A stretch of DNA of 64,000 nt from Orychophragmus violaceus (taxonomy: Eukaryota > Streptophyta > Magnoliopsida > Brassicales > Brassicaceae): NCBI GenBank assembly GCA_030180135.1, contig CM058229.1, positions 44,419,522 through 44,483,521 of the forward strand. The letters run 5' to 3'. Of this stretch, positions 54,845 to 64,000 are shown piece by piece. Every line of letters begins with the position of its first letter. Positions within the stretch are counted from its first letter, which is position 1. The notes beneath the pieces are model-generated. The model was not told where the DNA came from. It was given only the letters and a program-made list of their open reading frames with translations, and made no database searches. The position numbers were made by a program, and so were the translations under genes.

Positions 54845-56429
54845 TGTAACACCCCTGACCCACGCTAGGGTAGGCAGCACAAACCATGGGACCGGAACAA
54901 CGGACATACGGTCAAGGGAAAATAAATGAAGTGTTTTATGGTAAGGAAAGGTTAAGTTCCAAGAGAAAGGGGCTTGACCGAGAAAGAAAGGAGCTGAATG
55001 AGGAGTGTTTAGCTGAAACGAGGTGAGCAGTCGAACTAGTCAGCTCAATCCATTTGGATGAAGTGTTATGTGCTTAGGTCGGCTGGTGGTCTAGACCAGC
55101 TAGTGACACTAGCTAGTTATGGGCGGTTATGGGCGAATTGACACCAATGGATTAGCACCCATTTGCCAACCATTGGTATCCCTTCAAACCATGAATGGTT
55201 ATGGGGTATTGATGGCCTACAAATACTTCATTCCTGGCCATTTTGTGCAGACATTCATACATGAGAAATTCCCAGAATCACAACAAAAGAAATCGCGAAA
55301 AGGATCACAGAAGAGAAGAAGGTTTGGCTGGACTCTTTGGAAGAGGAAGTCACCGGCAGATCAAGAGGCCATTGGTGCGGTTTAGGATTGGCTGAAGGGG
55401 CGCAGACAAAGATCATCCGTGGATCCAAATACATCTAAGTAGCCGGGCAAGGCAACCGGATAAAAAAAGTATGAGCCGATGCCACCGGAACCGCGACCAT
55501 GGCATAGCTATCCGGTTGACGGTCGAGCAGGTTGGATGAGGCGTAGTATGTCTCTCACTTTATCGGAAATTAAGATTGGGGGAATTGTAAATCGGATCTA
55601 GGTGTCTCGGTCATAAGTCTCGTAAACCGCACGATTGGCCAACAGATCGATCGTGGGCGAGCGATGGTACTAGAGGGACGATACGCGGGAGGGTCCGCGA
55701 AAAGACCAAAAGGGTCACGTGGGAAGTACGCGTGCGATCTCCCGATAAGTCCAGGAGACTGTATCGGGGACGATGGCTCGCGATAACGGACCGGGTGCAC
55801 CCACAGGAATGATCGGAATTGTCAGTTCGGACGCGATCAACCCGGGCGTGCGTGCATTACTTGGTAAAATTACAAACAGAGGCAACATGTTCGCGGGTCA
55901 GGACACGAACCGTGTCCGTGATGGTTCATTGAGCCGTTTTTTATGGCCTTAGATCGGGCTAGGGAACCTTAAAACTGTTAGGGAATTTATACGGTTTGTT
56001 TGGGAATACATGTGCATATAGAACTGGATGCTAGGTTGACGGATATATGATTAAGTCTTATTAGTCTATTGTTGTGTTTATGTATGCAAGACCTGAGGTT
56101 GATCGTAAAGTTGACCAGGCTTAGGCGAGCAGGACACAAGACCCATTGGACGAGTGGTGGTTTAGACAGGATAGTTAGGACTGAACAATGTTATAGCCTA
56201 TTGTGCAAAAGCACCATTGTATCAGTACCTTGGTTATATTAATAAAATACTATTTTATTGCCTTATATGTTTATGCTTGATAAATATAGACTTAGGTGAA
56301 TGGAATGCATATGAATTGGGACTTAGATAAACGACTGGAACCTTAGGGTTTAGACTGGAAGGTTCGGGTCACTTAATGACCGAATGAGGACAACCTCTTT
56401 TGGCTTAGATGTTGGGATGGGGTGTTTCA
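54845..56429 (+). repeat. 3' LTR of element C
   Basis: 1585 bp from TGTAACACCCCTGACC to …GGGGTGTTTCA, with matching inverted ends (TGTAACACCCC / GGGGTGTTTCA). The TATA box of the 5' copy is altered here (CCTACAAATAC). Divergence from the 5' copy is high, with many substitutions and indels. Confidence 0.85.
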
Positions 56430-56804
56430 ATTTCAAAGTTTTATTGTCGATGTGTTACTTGCCAACTTTCATTGCGTTTTGAATATTGTCCCATATTTGT
56501 TTTTGTCGCGTATAAAGAAAAAGAAAAAAAAGAAAAAAACTATTGGCCGTAATCTGGATTGTGCATTTGTTATTATTGCATAATTTTATTACCTTTATTT
56601 GATTGCTACATTTGATATTTTCCATTTACCATAACCATAAAATCATATAATCATTGTCACCAATTAAGGAAAGAAGGTTTTTGTGCAAATCATTGTGCTT
56701 GGATTTCAAATTTGTTTGCTAACCGTGTGAAAAAGGCATCATTCATTATTATTTGAATCCATTTACAATTTGTTCCTTCTTAAATCCATATTATATTTAA
56801 TCTT

Positions 56805-57560
56805 GTGGGTGAGTTTATCTGTTTCAAGAGTATGTTTCAAGAGTATGCAATGGAAATAGAGATTGATTATGACCAGAGCATGTATGATGAGGAATATTCC
56901 TACATAGATGAATCATGGTCTGAGGAGGAAGAGAACTATGGTCAAAACCCATATAGAGGAGAGCCTGAGCCTGAACCACCAGATAATTTGTGATACATCT
57001 CAAGCCAAAGGAAGTGGTATGAAAAAGAAAATTAAAAGGAAGAACAAGACTATGACCACATAGAAGAGTTATGGACTGAAGATGACAAATTCCAAGGAGG
57101 ATATGAAGAACATACTGGGAATGGAGAGCTGAATCCTAAGCCACCAGAAAACACATGGAGTTTAACATGGAGCACCCCACATCTAACTTCCGAAACTCCT
57201 AAACCTAGGGTTCATTTTTTTCTGAATATCAACATGTCAATGAAATTCAACTCTACGCATTTTCAAAAAAAAAAACTACCTAGAGTGGCAAAGAGACATA
57301 TATGAGTGGTTTTACTACAATAACATCCTGAAAGAGGAGAGACTATCATATGCATTTGGCAAACACACGGGTGATGCTTATAAATGGTGGCTGCAAGAAG
57401 AAAATGATTGATGGTTCTACAAGGACCCAACAATCACTACTTGGGGAAAACTTAAGGAGCTACTGAGGGATAAGTACGCACCAAAGAGTCTAGTACCAAA
57501 AATCAAAGAAATTATCCAAGAGGTTTCCTCAACCACAAAATAACAAACCATGCTCCACAA
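56805..57560 (+). pseudogene. Ty3-type gag remnant in element H
   Basis: An acidic N-terminal part (IEIDYDQSMYDEEYSYIDES, then SWSEEEENYGQNPYRGEPEP) is followed, across stops and frame changes, by RLSYAFGKHTGDAYKWWLQE and DPTITTWGKLKELLRDKYAP at about 57340-57485. W..WW, then TW..LK..L…Y.P, is the retrotransposon gag core. It is degenerate and not translatable as one protein. Confidence 0.6.
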
Positions 57561-58195
57561 GAGAATACTAAAGGCAAAGGTAAACTTCATGTTCCTCAAC
57601 AATTACAAACAATAACTTCTCACATGCATAAGGAGAAAGACCCACTGTCCACAACATTCTAAACAAGAAAGTCACAACATCAATATATATTCAAGTTGTT
57701 AAGAGTTAGTGACAAATAAACAAACAGTACAAGAGAAGAACCAAGCTTTAGTCACTGGACAAAAGAAGACTCTAAATGCCATGATGACTAAGACACAACC
57801 AGCTCACACAAAGGTAAGTACCTCAACATCTCCTCAAGAAATTTATTAGCTTTTTGATAAGACAATACAATTGATTATGTCAAAAGAGTTGAGAAGGGTC
57901 TAGTTACCAAAGACGATCATGATCAAACTAGTTGCACTCATCCGCATTTAAACAAGAAACATGAGATTGTTTCAGCCTCTAACAATAAAAGGTACAAGCT
58001 AAGATGTCTCAATCCGTTTATAATGATCCCATAACTGGTATGATGCACTTTTCCTTGTCCAAAGGTGTAGATACAGATACAAGACCTAAGATATGAATGT
58101 AAACAAGCAGAGCAAGAAAAGAAGATTCAACCAGAGCCGAGTTCTCCTTCACTTGAACAACAATATAGCCTGCTCAAGGTAACTATTATAACCCT

Positions 58196-58456
58196 TTGAA
58201 TCTACTTGAAGTAGTCAACCATAAATGTCAAGGTAGGAGACACTATGCTAAAGCTTGTCCAACCAAGATATTAACAAGTACACAATCTCTAGAAATGAAA
58301 AAGAACAATATTAAAGAGTGTGATATCCCTGCTGAATCTGATCATAACATTATAAGTGCTAGTATAATACATTTGTTTTTGCCAAAAAATGTTGAAACAG
58401 ATTTAGGTGAAAAGAGGGGCAAAATATCAAAAGGAGCCACCATATCAGAACACTAA
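58196..58456 (+). pseudogene. Zinc-knuckle remnant in element H
   Basis: HKCQGRRHYAKACPTKILTS resembles a retroviral CCHC knuckle (C-x2-C-x4-H-x4-C) with the first Cys apparently lost. The rest of this 86-codon frame has no motif. Confidence 0.45.
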
Positions 58457-60249
58457 TCATTTTGTGATCCCTAAAGAATCCATCCAGAAGCTCACAATCA
58501 TCTTGAACAAGGTAAGTTTCTAAAACCCTTTGTACTTATTGAAAATCACAAGTTTACTGATGAGGGATGAAGAACATACTCGGATTCTAAGCCTCATGAG
58601 GAAAAAGAGGTCATAAATGAAGCTACAACACATGTTTTGTGAACTCCAAAAGATGAATTAATATCATGAGTTCAATCAAGAACCAAACAACAACAGGAAA
58701 CCGAAAACATAACAAGGAATTGTCTTTTCAACTTACTCCTCATGTCTGAGATAAGTGCATACATAACTCAACTTACTCCTCATGATTTATTAACAGCTAT
58801 AATGCACTTGTCTTTTCAAAAACAAATTGAGAAAGGTAAGGAGGATAGATGAACATAAGTTCAAGTTTCGTCATAAAATCTGAGTCATTAAAAAGCCCAT
58901 TGTGTGGTTCACAACTAAGTGAAACTCAAAATTTTATATGGGATTTGAATAAATTTATAACAACTCGAGGTCTCAAATACTCTATTTTTGAAGTCTCCAT
59001 TCCAGTTATAATGCACTTGTTCTTTCCATTGGCTGCTCATAAAGGAACATATGAAATGCAAATGCATAAGGACATATGAGAATAACACAATTCCATTCAA
59101 ATCAAGGAGAAACCAACAGATTCATACCAACCATCTCCAAAGCATCAAACTCGAGGTAATTATCTTAACTCCTAAAGGTGAGTGAAACCTAACTTACTTT
59201 CTCTTGGTACAGGTCAGACAGTTTTGAGGACAAAACTTTTTGAATAGGGAGGGTATGACGTGGTCATCAAACCAATCACCTACCCACATCAAGAACCCAA
59301 GTTTAAGAGAGCCACAATGACATATTACAAGGGTTGAAGGATAACAGAAAAAGCCTGTTAGGAGGAAGAGTTCATACTAAATGCAAAGAATCCAGAAGGC
59401 ACACTCAAAAACTCTATAGATGTAGCAAACACTCAACAAAGCTCCAAGGCACCCGATTTAAACTTCATGGACCACCTTGCACTCCTGAGCATCAAAAGAG
59501 CTTAGCCTCGATTAAACTAAGGCCTGAATATTTACTTGGCAGGAAAAGAAAAACATTAAGAATCACACAAATATCACATCAGAGCTGAAAGATAACATCA
59601 AAACAAGTTGCTTAGTTGATAGAAAGCAAGTGGAACAAGAAGAGGATTCTGAAACTAATCACGTGGAAATACTTGAAGACCTCAACAATTTCAGCCCAAT
59701 GGGACTTCAAGAGGAATAATTCATCAAAGGATTCAAGTTGATTAGACCACTACCAGCTCAGAACAGTCCCTCTTCTAAACCAGCCAATACACACACAAAC
59801 TAGGTAACTTCAGTTTATTATGAGTTGTGCAGGTAATACAAAGTGTCTTTGTGGTAAATGAAGATTTAAACAACCACAAATCAAGCCTCATATAGGACAT
59901 CATTAGCTTAGATATCTGTTTTTTGATCAAAGATCTTAGATATTTTTATTTTTATTTTTGCAAACTTTATTTTAATGGTATTTTAAACGCTTTGTAGTTT
60001 TCTTTACAAGTCCAATTGTTTTTAGTCTTTTATATTATTTTTGTGTCGACCTAAATTAGGTCTCCAACTGAAAAACCATTTTATAAGATTCTTCTGCACC
60101 TTTGTAAAATTCACCATTTTTGCTGATTAATAAAATAACGCAGTTTCTTCTCTATACGAAGTCACTTATCTAGAACCTTTTCTATGTTATTATGTGTTTG
60201 ATTCACATAAGATTGAGTGTCCTGCTGTATCATAAATCCTCCCATATTC

Positions 60250-60855
60250 TTTGTGGTTCCTTCAATCCATCTCGGTTCAGATTGCTTGTGGAATCAATCA
60301 ACATCCCCTTCACCATCATCTCTACCAACATTTACCATCCATTCAAGCTTGTGGACTTGAAACCATGAGTCATAACATCAAGTGGATTACGATTTTATAT
60401 CAAATTAGGCTAGGATTGAAGTTTGGGGTAAGAAAGGAATTTGGAAAATAAGTAGAGCATCAAAATGTATAAGTGGTAGGTTAAGAAAAAAAAAAAATAC
60501 TCTAAGTGAAAAGAAAAGAGAAAGTATCTAAGAAAACGAAAGAAAAGAAGCCAAAAAGCTCATGAATAAAAGAAAAAGATCTGAACAAGAGACTAAAATG
60601 AAAAGAAAAGAGTGCTAAAATGAAAATCGAGAAAGAATAGTTTTTCCCTAGTTAAAATGTGATTAGATCCTCTTAGTGTTGAAATAAAAGGATATGATCA
60701 ATTGGGTTAAGTAAAAGAGGCAAAAAAACCTTAGAAAAGGATAGTAGTAATCGATTTAGGTGTGTTAGGCTTAGGAGTGAAGATCATTTGGGGCATTTGG
60801 GTAGATGGAAATCATCCTAATATGCATAAATTGCTCTCTATAAAACAACTTTGCT
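60250..60855 (+). mobile_element. Relic of an Athila 3' non-coding region
   Basis: Read on plus, GGCTAGGATTGAAGTTTGGGG (about 60405) and the TTGGGGCAT…GGGTAGATGGAAATCA block (about 60789-60815) match the minus strand of element A at about 28835-28860 and 28430-28460, in the same order. It is a separate, older, oppositely oriented fragment of the same family. Confidence 0.6.
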
Positions 60856-61245
60856 TGATTGATATCATTGTACCCACCTACGAAAAAAACACATGATCTT
60901 ACCCACCTACAGATCCAGAGCATCACCGGCATTTTACTCTCGCCGAGGCGGCAACAAAGAAGACAGACACGAACAAGCAGGACACGACCGAATAAACCAA
61001 TACCATTTTCCATCGAGCAAGAAGAAAATCCGTCAGCCACCATACGCTAGAAGAGAAGAAGGACCATGTGCTGCCGGAGCTGAGAAAAAGACACCACCGA
61101 CCTGAGGCAAAGGAAGAGAGAGGATGGCGCCCCAGAGCAGAGAAAACCTACTGGGAGACGACTTCCCGGCTTAAACGAGAAACACCATTACCGGGAAGCC
61201 AGCGAGAGCTCAAGCATAATATTTTTTTGAGAATCATACTTTTTA
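60856..61245 (+). other. Higher-GC fragment, unrecognised
   Basis: GC is locally raised and several frames stay open for 60-70 codons, with Arg/Glu-rich translations. It could be an old gene or LINE 5' fragment. I see no motif. Confidence 0.25.
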
Positions 61246-61250
61246 AAAGC

Positions 61251-61350
61251 TGCTCTTTGAGGCTAGAGAGGTTATCCACATCAGCAAAACAAAATTTACT
61301 ATATAAAAGTTTTTCTTTGAGCCTAGAGAGGCTAGCCACATCAGCAAAAC
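61251..61350. repeat. 60-bp tandem duplication
   Basis: CTCTTTGAGGCTAGAGAGG…CCACATCAGCAAAACA is repeated 60 bp further on (about 61311-61350) with a few changes. It is next to a MITE. Confidence 0.75.
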
Positions 61351-61364
61351 AGATTATATATTTA

Positions 61365-61643
61365 GAGCATCTCCATCAGAGGACCCTAGGTGCGTCCCTT
61401 CCCCTTATTTTTTTATTATTAATTTTTTTTTTTTTTTTGAAGTCGAAAAAAAAAAAATTCAAAAAAAAAAAAGTCGACCAATGGGAGATCGACACGTGGC
61501 GAGATGGAGAGAAGGAGCGTCCCTTAGCCAAGACATTTCGCATACGGTTTTTTAAAAAAAAGTGGGTCCCACATGGGACCCACATTATTTTAATATATAT
61601 TTTCTAAGAGACCCACCCCTAAGAGACTCTAATGGATCTGCTC
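61365..61643. mobile_element. Tourist/PIF-Harbinger-like MITE (TSD TTA)
   Basis: The 279-bp element has imperfect terminal inverted repeats GAGCATCTCCATCAGAG and (right end, reversed) GAGCAGATCCATTAGAG, flanked by TTA at 61362-61364 and 61644-61646. No coding capacity. Inside are long A/T homopolymers around GTCGA and a 10-bp palindrome, GTGGGTCCCA-CA-TGGGACCCAC (about 61561-61582). Confidence 0.75.
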
Positions 61644-61859
61644 TTAGACTACCATGTGGCATTATCATCTCTCAAAAGAAGTCCACCTCAAATAATCACA
61701 AACTAAAAGGATTGATCGTAATTAAAATTAGCTAAACCTTTCAAATTCTAATCATCCATTGCAAAAACGTCTTTTTAGATAAATGCTTTTAACTCCAATA
61801 ACTGGTTAGTACAGAAATCCAGTTCTTTGCCCTTCTCACAGCCTTTCCATCTTCTTCAC

Positions 61860-62164
61860 CATCTTTTTGTACTGAAGACGAGTACGAAAATGACGAAGTT
61901 GAATTGGAACACGATGATCCCAACTCCGATGGAGGTTTGTTTATTATTTCTTCTTTTCTCTCTCCGAAATCATCACCGGTTCTTCTTCTCTGGTTAGTTC
62001 TTCTGTTCCAGTTATTTAAGCCGGTTCAACGGATTGTGAAGAATCGAGCACGCAAAAGAGACAATCGACTCAATTGAGGGTGTGTGTGACCGCGGAGGAT
62101 GCCATCGCTGCCGCTTCCTCCGCCATAGACCCTGCATCTGCAGCCGCAAAGTTTACTAGCAATG
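61860..62164 (+). pseudogene. Exon-like fragments of an unrecognised host gene
   Basis: A first open piece (…TEDEYENDEVELEHDDPNSD, acidic) ends at 61934 with a donor-like GGAG|GTTTGT. After a ~90-bp T-rich gap, a second piece (about 62034-62164: TDCEESSTQKRQSTQLRVCV, then TAEDAIAAASSAIDPASAAA, KFTSN) ends at AATG|GTAATG. The second is Ala/Ser-rich, higher in GC and looks coding. No further exon is evident downstream, so this may be a fragment. The family is unknown. Confidence 0.35.
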
Positions 62165-63003
62165 GTAATGCTAAATTACATAGGTAGTTTATAAGATTCA
62201 ATGTGGGGTGTTTCTGGGTTTTCAGTTCAAACCCCTTTGCTGAATTTCAAATATCTTATGAAAAAACAAAAAATTTGGATGCCCATGAAATCTCTTAAAT
62301 TATTTTTGCTGGTACAATTTGTATATAGATTCGAATGTTATGTATGTTCTGTTTTTTTCCCAAATTGGCTTGGTTAAAAGGAGTCCTCACATGTCGGAAT
62401 TGAAATAACAACCATTGTTGTGTGCAAAGTAGGTATTGGTACATGGCACGTAGGAAGAATATCACCATATGATTGGTTTTTCATTTTATTTATGACATTT
62501 TTATAAGAAGTAGAGTTTTTTTTTTATTGCCAACTTAAGTTTCTTTCCAATTACATTCTTATCACGTTCATAATTGAAAACCAGCAACAGCCATAAAAGA
62601 CTTACATTCATAATAGAGAAAAAGATAAACAACCCAGCATACAATTAGAAAAAATTGAAAATTAAAAATTTTGGGACAATAAATCTTCAACATACGCAAC
62701 ATGGTTTCTTCCATTTCTTTGTTGGATGAAGCTCTGCTACAACATAATTTACCTTGTTTAAATCCAATTCCCCTATGGTGTATGATTTGATCATGTAAAC
62801 ATCTCTTGACTCTCCTCTTCTACTGTTTTTTTCATATTTTCTTCTTGATTCATTTTGTTTACAAATAAGAGAAAACAATAAAAAACTTTTATTGCAAACA
62901 AAAAAATAGTACAAGAATATTGATTTTTATAATGACTAGTGAATAAATGCTTTGTTTGAGGTGAGACTAATTAGTCAATTAGATTTTAATACATGTACTA
63001 ATT
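62165..63003. other. AT-rich intergenic DNA
   Basis: No supported gene. A minus-strand 75-codon frame (62914-62687) is open, but its AT-rich translation has no motif beyond a Cys-containing end. Confidence 0.45.
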
Positions 63004-64000
63004 AATTTAATTAGAAAATACCATGGATTGTTTGGAAAAAGTTAACATTACCTAAATCAGAAGATTGTTTAGGATTTCAAGATACCTACTTATTTAAGCA
63101 AGCCTTACTAGCAAAACAGGCATGGAAAGTGTTTAAGCATCTGGAGTCTCTTTTATCTAGGATATACAAAGCGCGTTATCATAACAATTTGAGTTTCTTA
63201 CAGTCAAGTTGTTTTGCTAATGCTTCTTAAGGATGAAGATCTATTCAAGCAGGAAAGGCGCTACTAATCAAAGACCTGAGAAAACAAATTGGAAGTGGTA
63301 GGATGAAAAATATATAGGAGGACAATTGGATACCATCAACGACACCAGGTAATATGCACAGTCAAAGTGTACCTTAGCTTAACCAAGTTAGCGATATTTG
63401 GATCCAGGGTAAAAGAGAAGGAATGCAGATTTGATAAGGTCACATTTTGTTGCAACAGAGGTATATGAAATAATAAGTATGGAACTATCACAAAATGCAA
63501 TGGAAGACATCTGGATATGGCCATCTAATAAAAATTCAGAATACTCAGTCAAAGCGGGATACTGGCTAGCTACACATTTTAATATGGATCCAACGAGAGT
63601 GATAGCTCAATTAAATGTGCAAGTGAAGAAGGAGATATGGAAGCTGGATATATTACCAAAGGTGCAACACTTTTATTGGCGAGCCATATCAGGAACATTG
63701 TCAACAAATGTAAAATTACGCACAAGAGGTATTAATGTCGACCCCTTATGTCAAAGATTTTTTCAAGCAGAGGAATCTAGCAACCATATTATTTTTTAAT
63801 GTGATTATGCAAAAGCAGTGTGGAGATGCACATGTATAACACTACTTCAATCTGGAATGAGAACTCTGGAAGAGAATGTCATGACATTTATACAACTATC
63901 AAAGGATAATAGATATGACAAGATGGAACGTTTTAAACCTTTTTGGGTGGGATGGAATCTTTGGAAATTAAGAAATGATTTATTGTTTAAAAAGCATGAT
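63004..64000 (+). pseudogene. LINE (L1-type) reverse-transcriptase C-terminal region, runs off the window
   Basis: Pieces in order are PWIVWKKLTLPKSEDCLGFQ, DTYLFKQALLAKQAWKVFKH, LLSRIYKARYHNNLSFLQSS, WRSIQAGKALLIKDLRKQIG, WEDNWIPSTTPG-like text, then MEDIWIWPSNKNSEYSVKAG, KKEIWKLDILPKVQHFYWRA, ISGTLSTNVKLRTRGI and CQRFFQAEESSNHIIF. This is the 'thumb' end plus the zinc-binding zf-RVT domain typical of plant non-LTR elements. Stops and frameshifts near 63229, 63300 and 63430 show it is dead. The 5' part is missing: homology begins abruptly at about 63004, a usual 5' truncation. Confidence 0.85.

Larger units (their letters stand above)
40286..56429 (+). mobile_element. Old Ty3 chromovirus-like LTR retrotransposon (element C), interrupted by D
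   Basis: Order on the plus strand: 5'-truncated LTR (40286-41688), tRNA-Met-type PBS, decayed gag with CCHC, an ~850-bp non-coding insert, protease, RT, RNase H, integrase, the inserted Copia element D, the pol C-terminal end, PPT and a full 3' LTR (54845-56429). Pol order and the RT, integrase and C-terminal sequence look like the Tekay/Del chromovirus side of Ty3. Many stop codons and well-diverged LTRs mark it as older than D. No TSD can be found, because the left end is lost. Confidence 0.88.
56430..60240 (+). mobile_element. Decayed gag-only Ty3 derivative (element H)
   Basis: The only domains left are gag pieces and a zinc knuckle, followed by the retroelement-like tail RTKLFE-RV-YDVVIKPI near 59225-59265. 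No protease, RT or integrase was found in 3.8 kb, so it looks like a non-autonomous or internally deleted element. LTR limits are not clear; the right part (about 59900-60200) is AT-rich and may be an LTR. Confidence 0.45.

Noticed and set aside
55570..55800. 76-codon minus-strand ORF and 40922-41131 counterpart
   Set aside because: Both are antisense frames in the LTRs of element C, where GC is higher; not conserved as protein between the two LTRs.
62687..62914. 75-codon minus-strand ORF ending in a CCVC-like tail
   Set aside because: AT-rich, no start context, no splice signals and no motif that I can support.
1..64000. tRNA, rRNA or organellar insertions
   Set aside because: I looked for tRNA-like arms, rRNA and plastid or mitochondrial gene text and saw none; the only tRNA-related sequences are primer-binding sites of retroelements.

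Overview
The window is plant nuclear DNA, almost certainly Brassicaceae and probably pericentromeric. It is AT-rich, has GT-AG introns, carries one host gene with a conserved four-exon layout, and more than half of it is nested LTR retrotransposons of Athila, chromovirus and Copia type. There is no sign of bacterial, organellar or rDNA sequence. All calls come from reading the sequence; no database was searched.

Layout. 1-3906: two Copia remnants whose 5' LTRs stand head to head; the right-hand one carries a 1561-bp solo LTR (2317-3877) inside its integrase codons, with a perfect 5-bp target-site duplication (TSD). 3907-5530: end of a CACTA transposon with a small minus-strand coding remnant. 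5531-13490: AT-rich intergenic DNA with a dispersed duplication, unrecognised ORFs, degenerate telomere-like repeats, short-motif clusters, a 54-bp tandem repeat and a possible two-exon small gene. 13491-14734: a TMEM50/UPF0220-type membrane protein gene with four recognisable exons but a stop codon in exon 1. 16814-39997: a complete Athila-type element (A, minus strand, TSD TGTAC), itself interrupted by a younger complete Ty3 element (B, 18424-28171, same orientation, TSD CTCAT). 40286-56429: an old, stop-riddled Ty3 chromovirus-like element (C, plus strand), interrupted by a complete Copia element (D, 47302-54608, minus strand, TSD CCTGA) with an intact 1335-codon polyprotein. 56430-60240: a decayed gag-only Ty3 derivative. 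60250-60855: a relic of an Athila 3' region. 61365-61643: a Tourist-like MITE. 61860-62164: exon-like fragments. 63004-64000: the 3' part of a LINE running off the window.

How the parts relate. The insertions can be ordered: C before D, A before B, and the Copia remnant before the solo LTR. By-eye LTR comparison gives about 24 differences in 1.42 kb for A, about 8 in 1.2 kb for B and about 17 in 0.64 kb for D. B lacks only a reading-frame repair near the integrase C terminus; D has every expected polyprotein domain and is the likeliest autonomous copy; A has three in-frame stops in gag-pol and one in its third ORF.

The most unusual signal is regulatory or structural. A bipartite CpG-rich palindromic module (TCGACCGA and TCGATCGA cores about 21 bp apart) recurs in the LTRs and untranslated regions of both Ty3 element B and Copia element D, two unrelated superfamilies, and also sits in frame inside B's polyprotein linkers. 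Element A has an analogous but different array (GTATCGG...CCGATAT) in its LTRs and between pol and its third ORF. A and B also share a hairpin pair just after the pol stop, and repeated polypurine-tract-like modules, several next to perfect hairpins.
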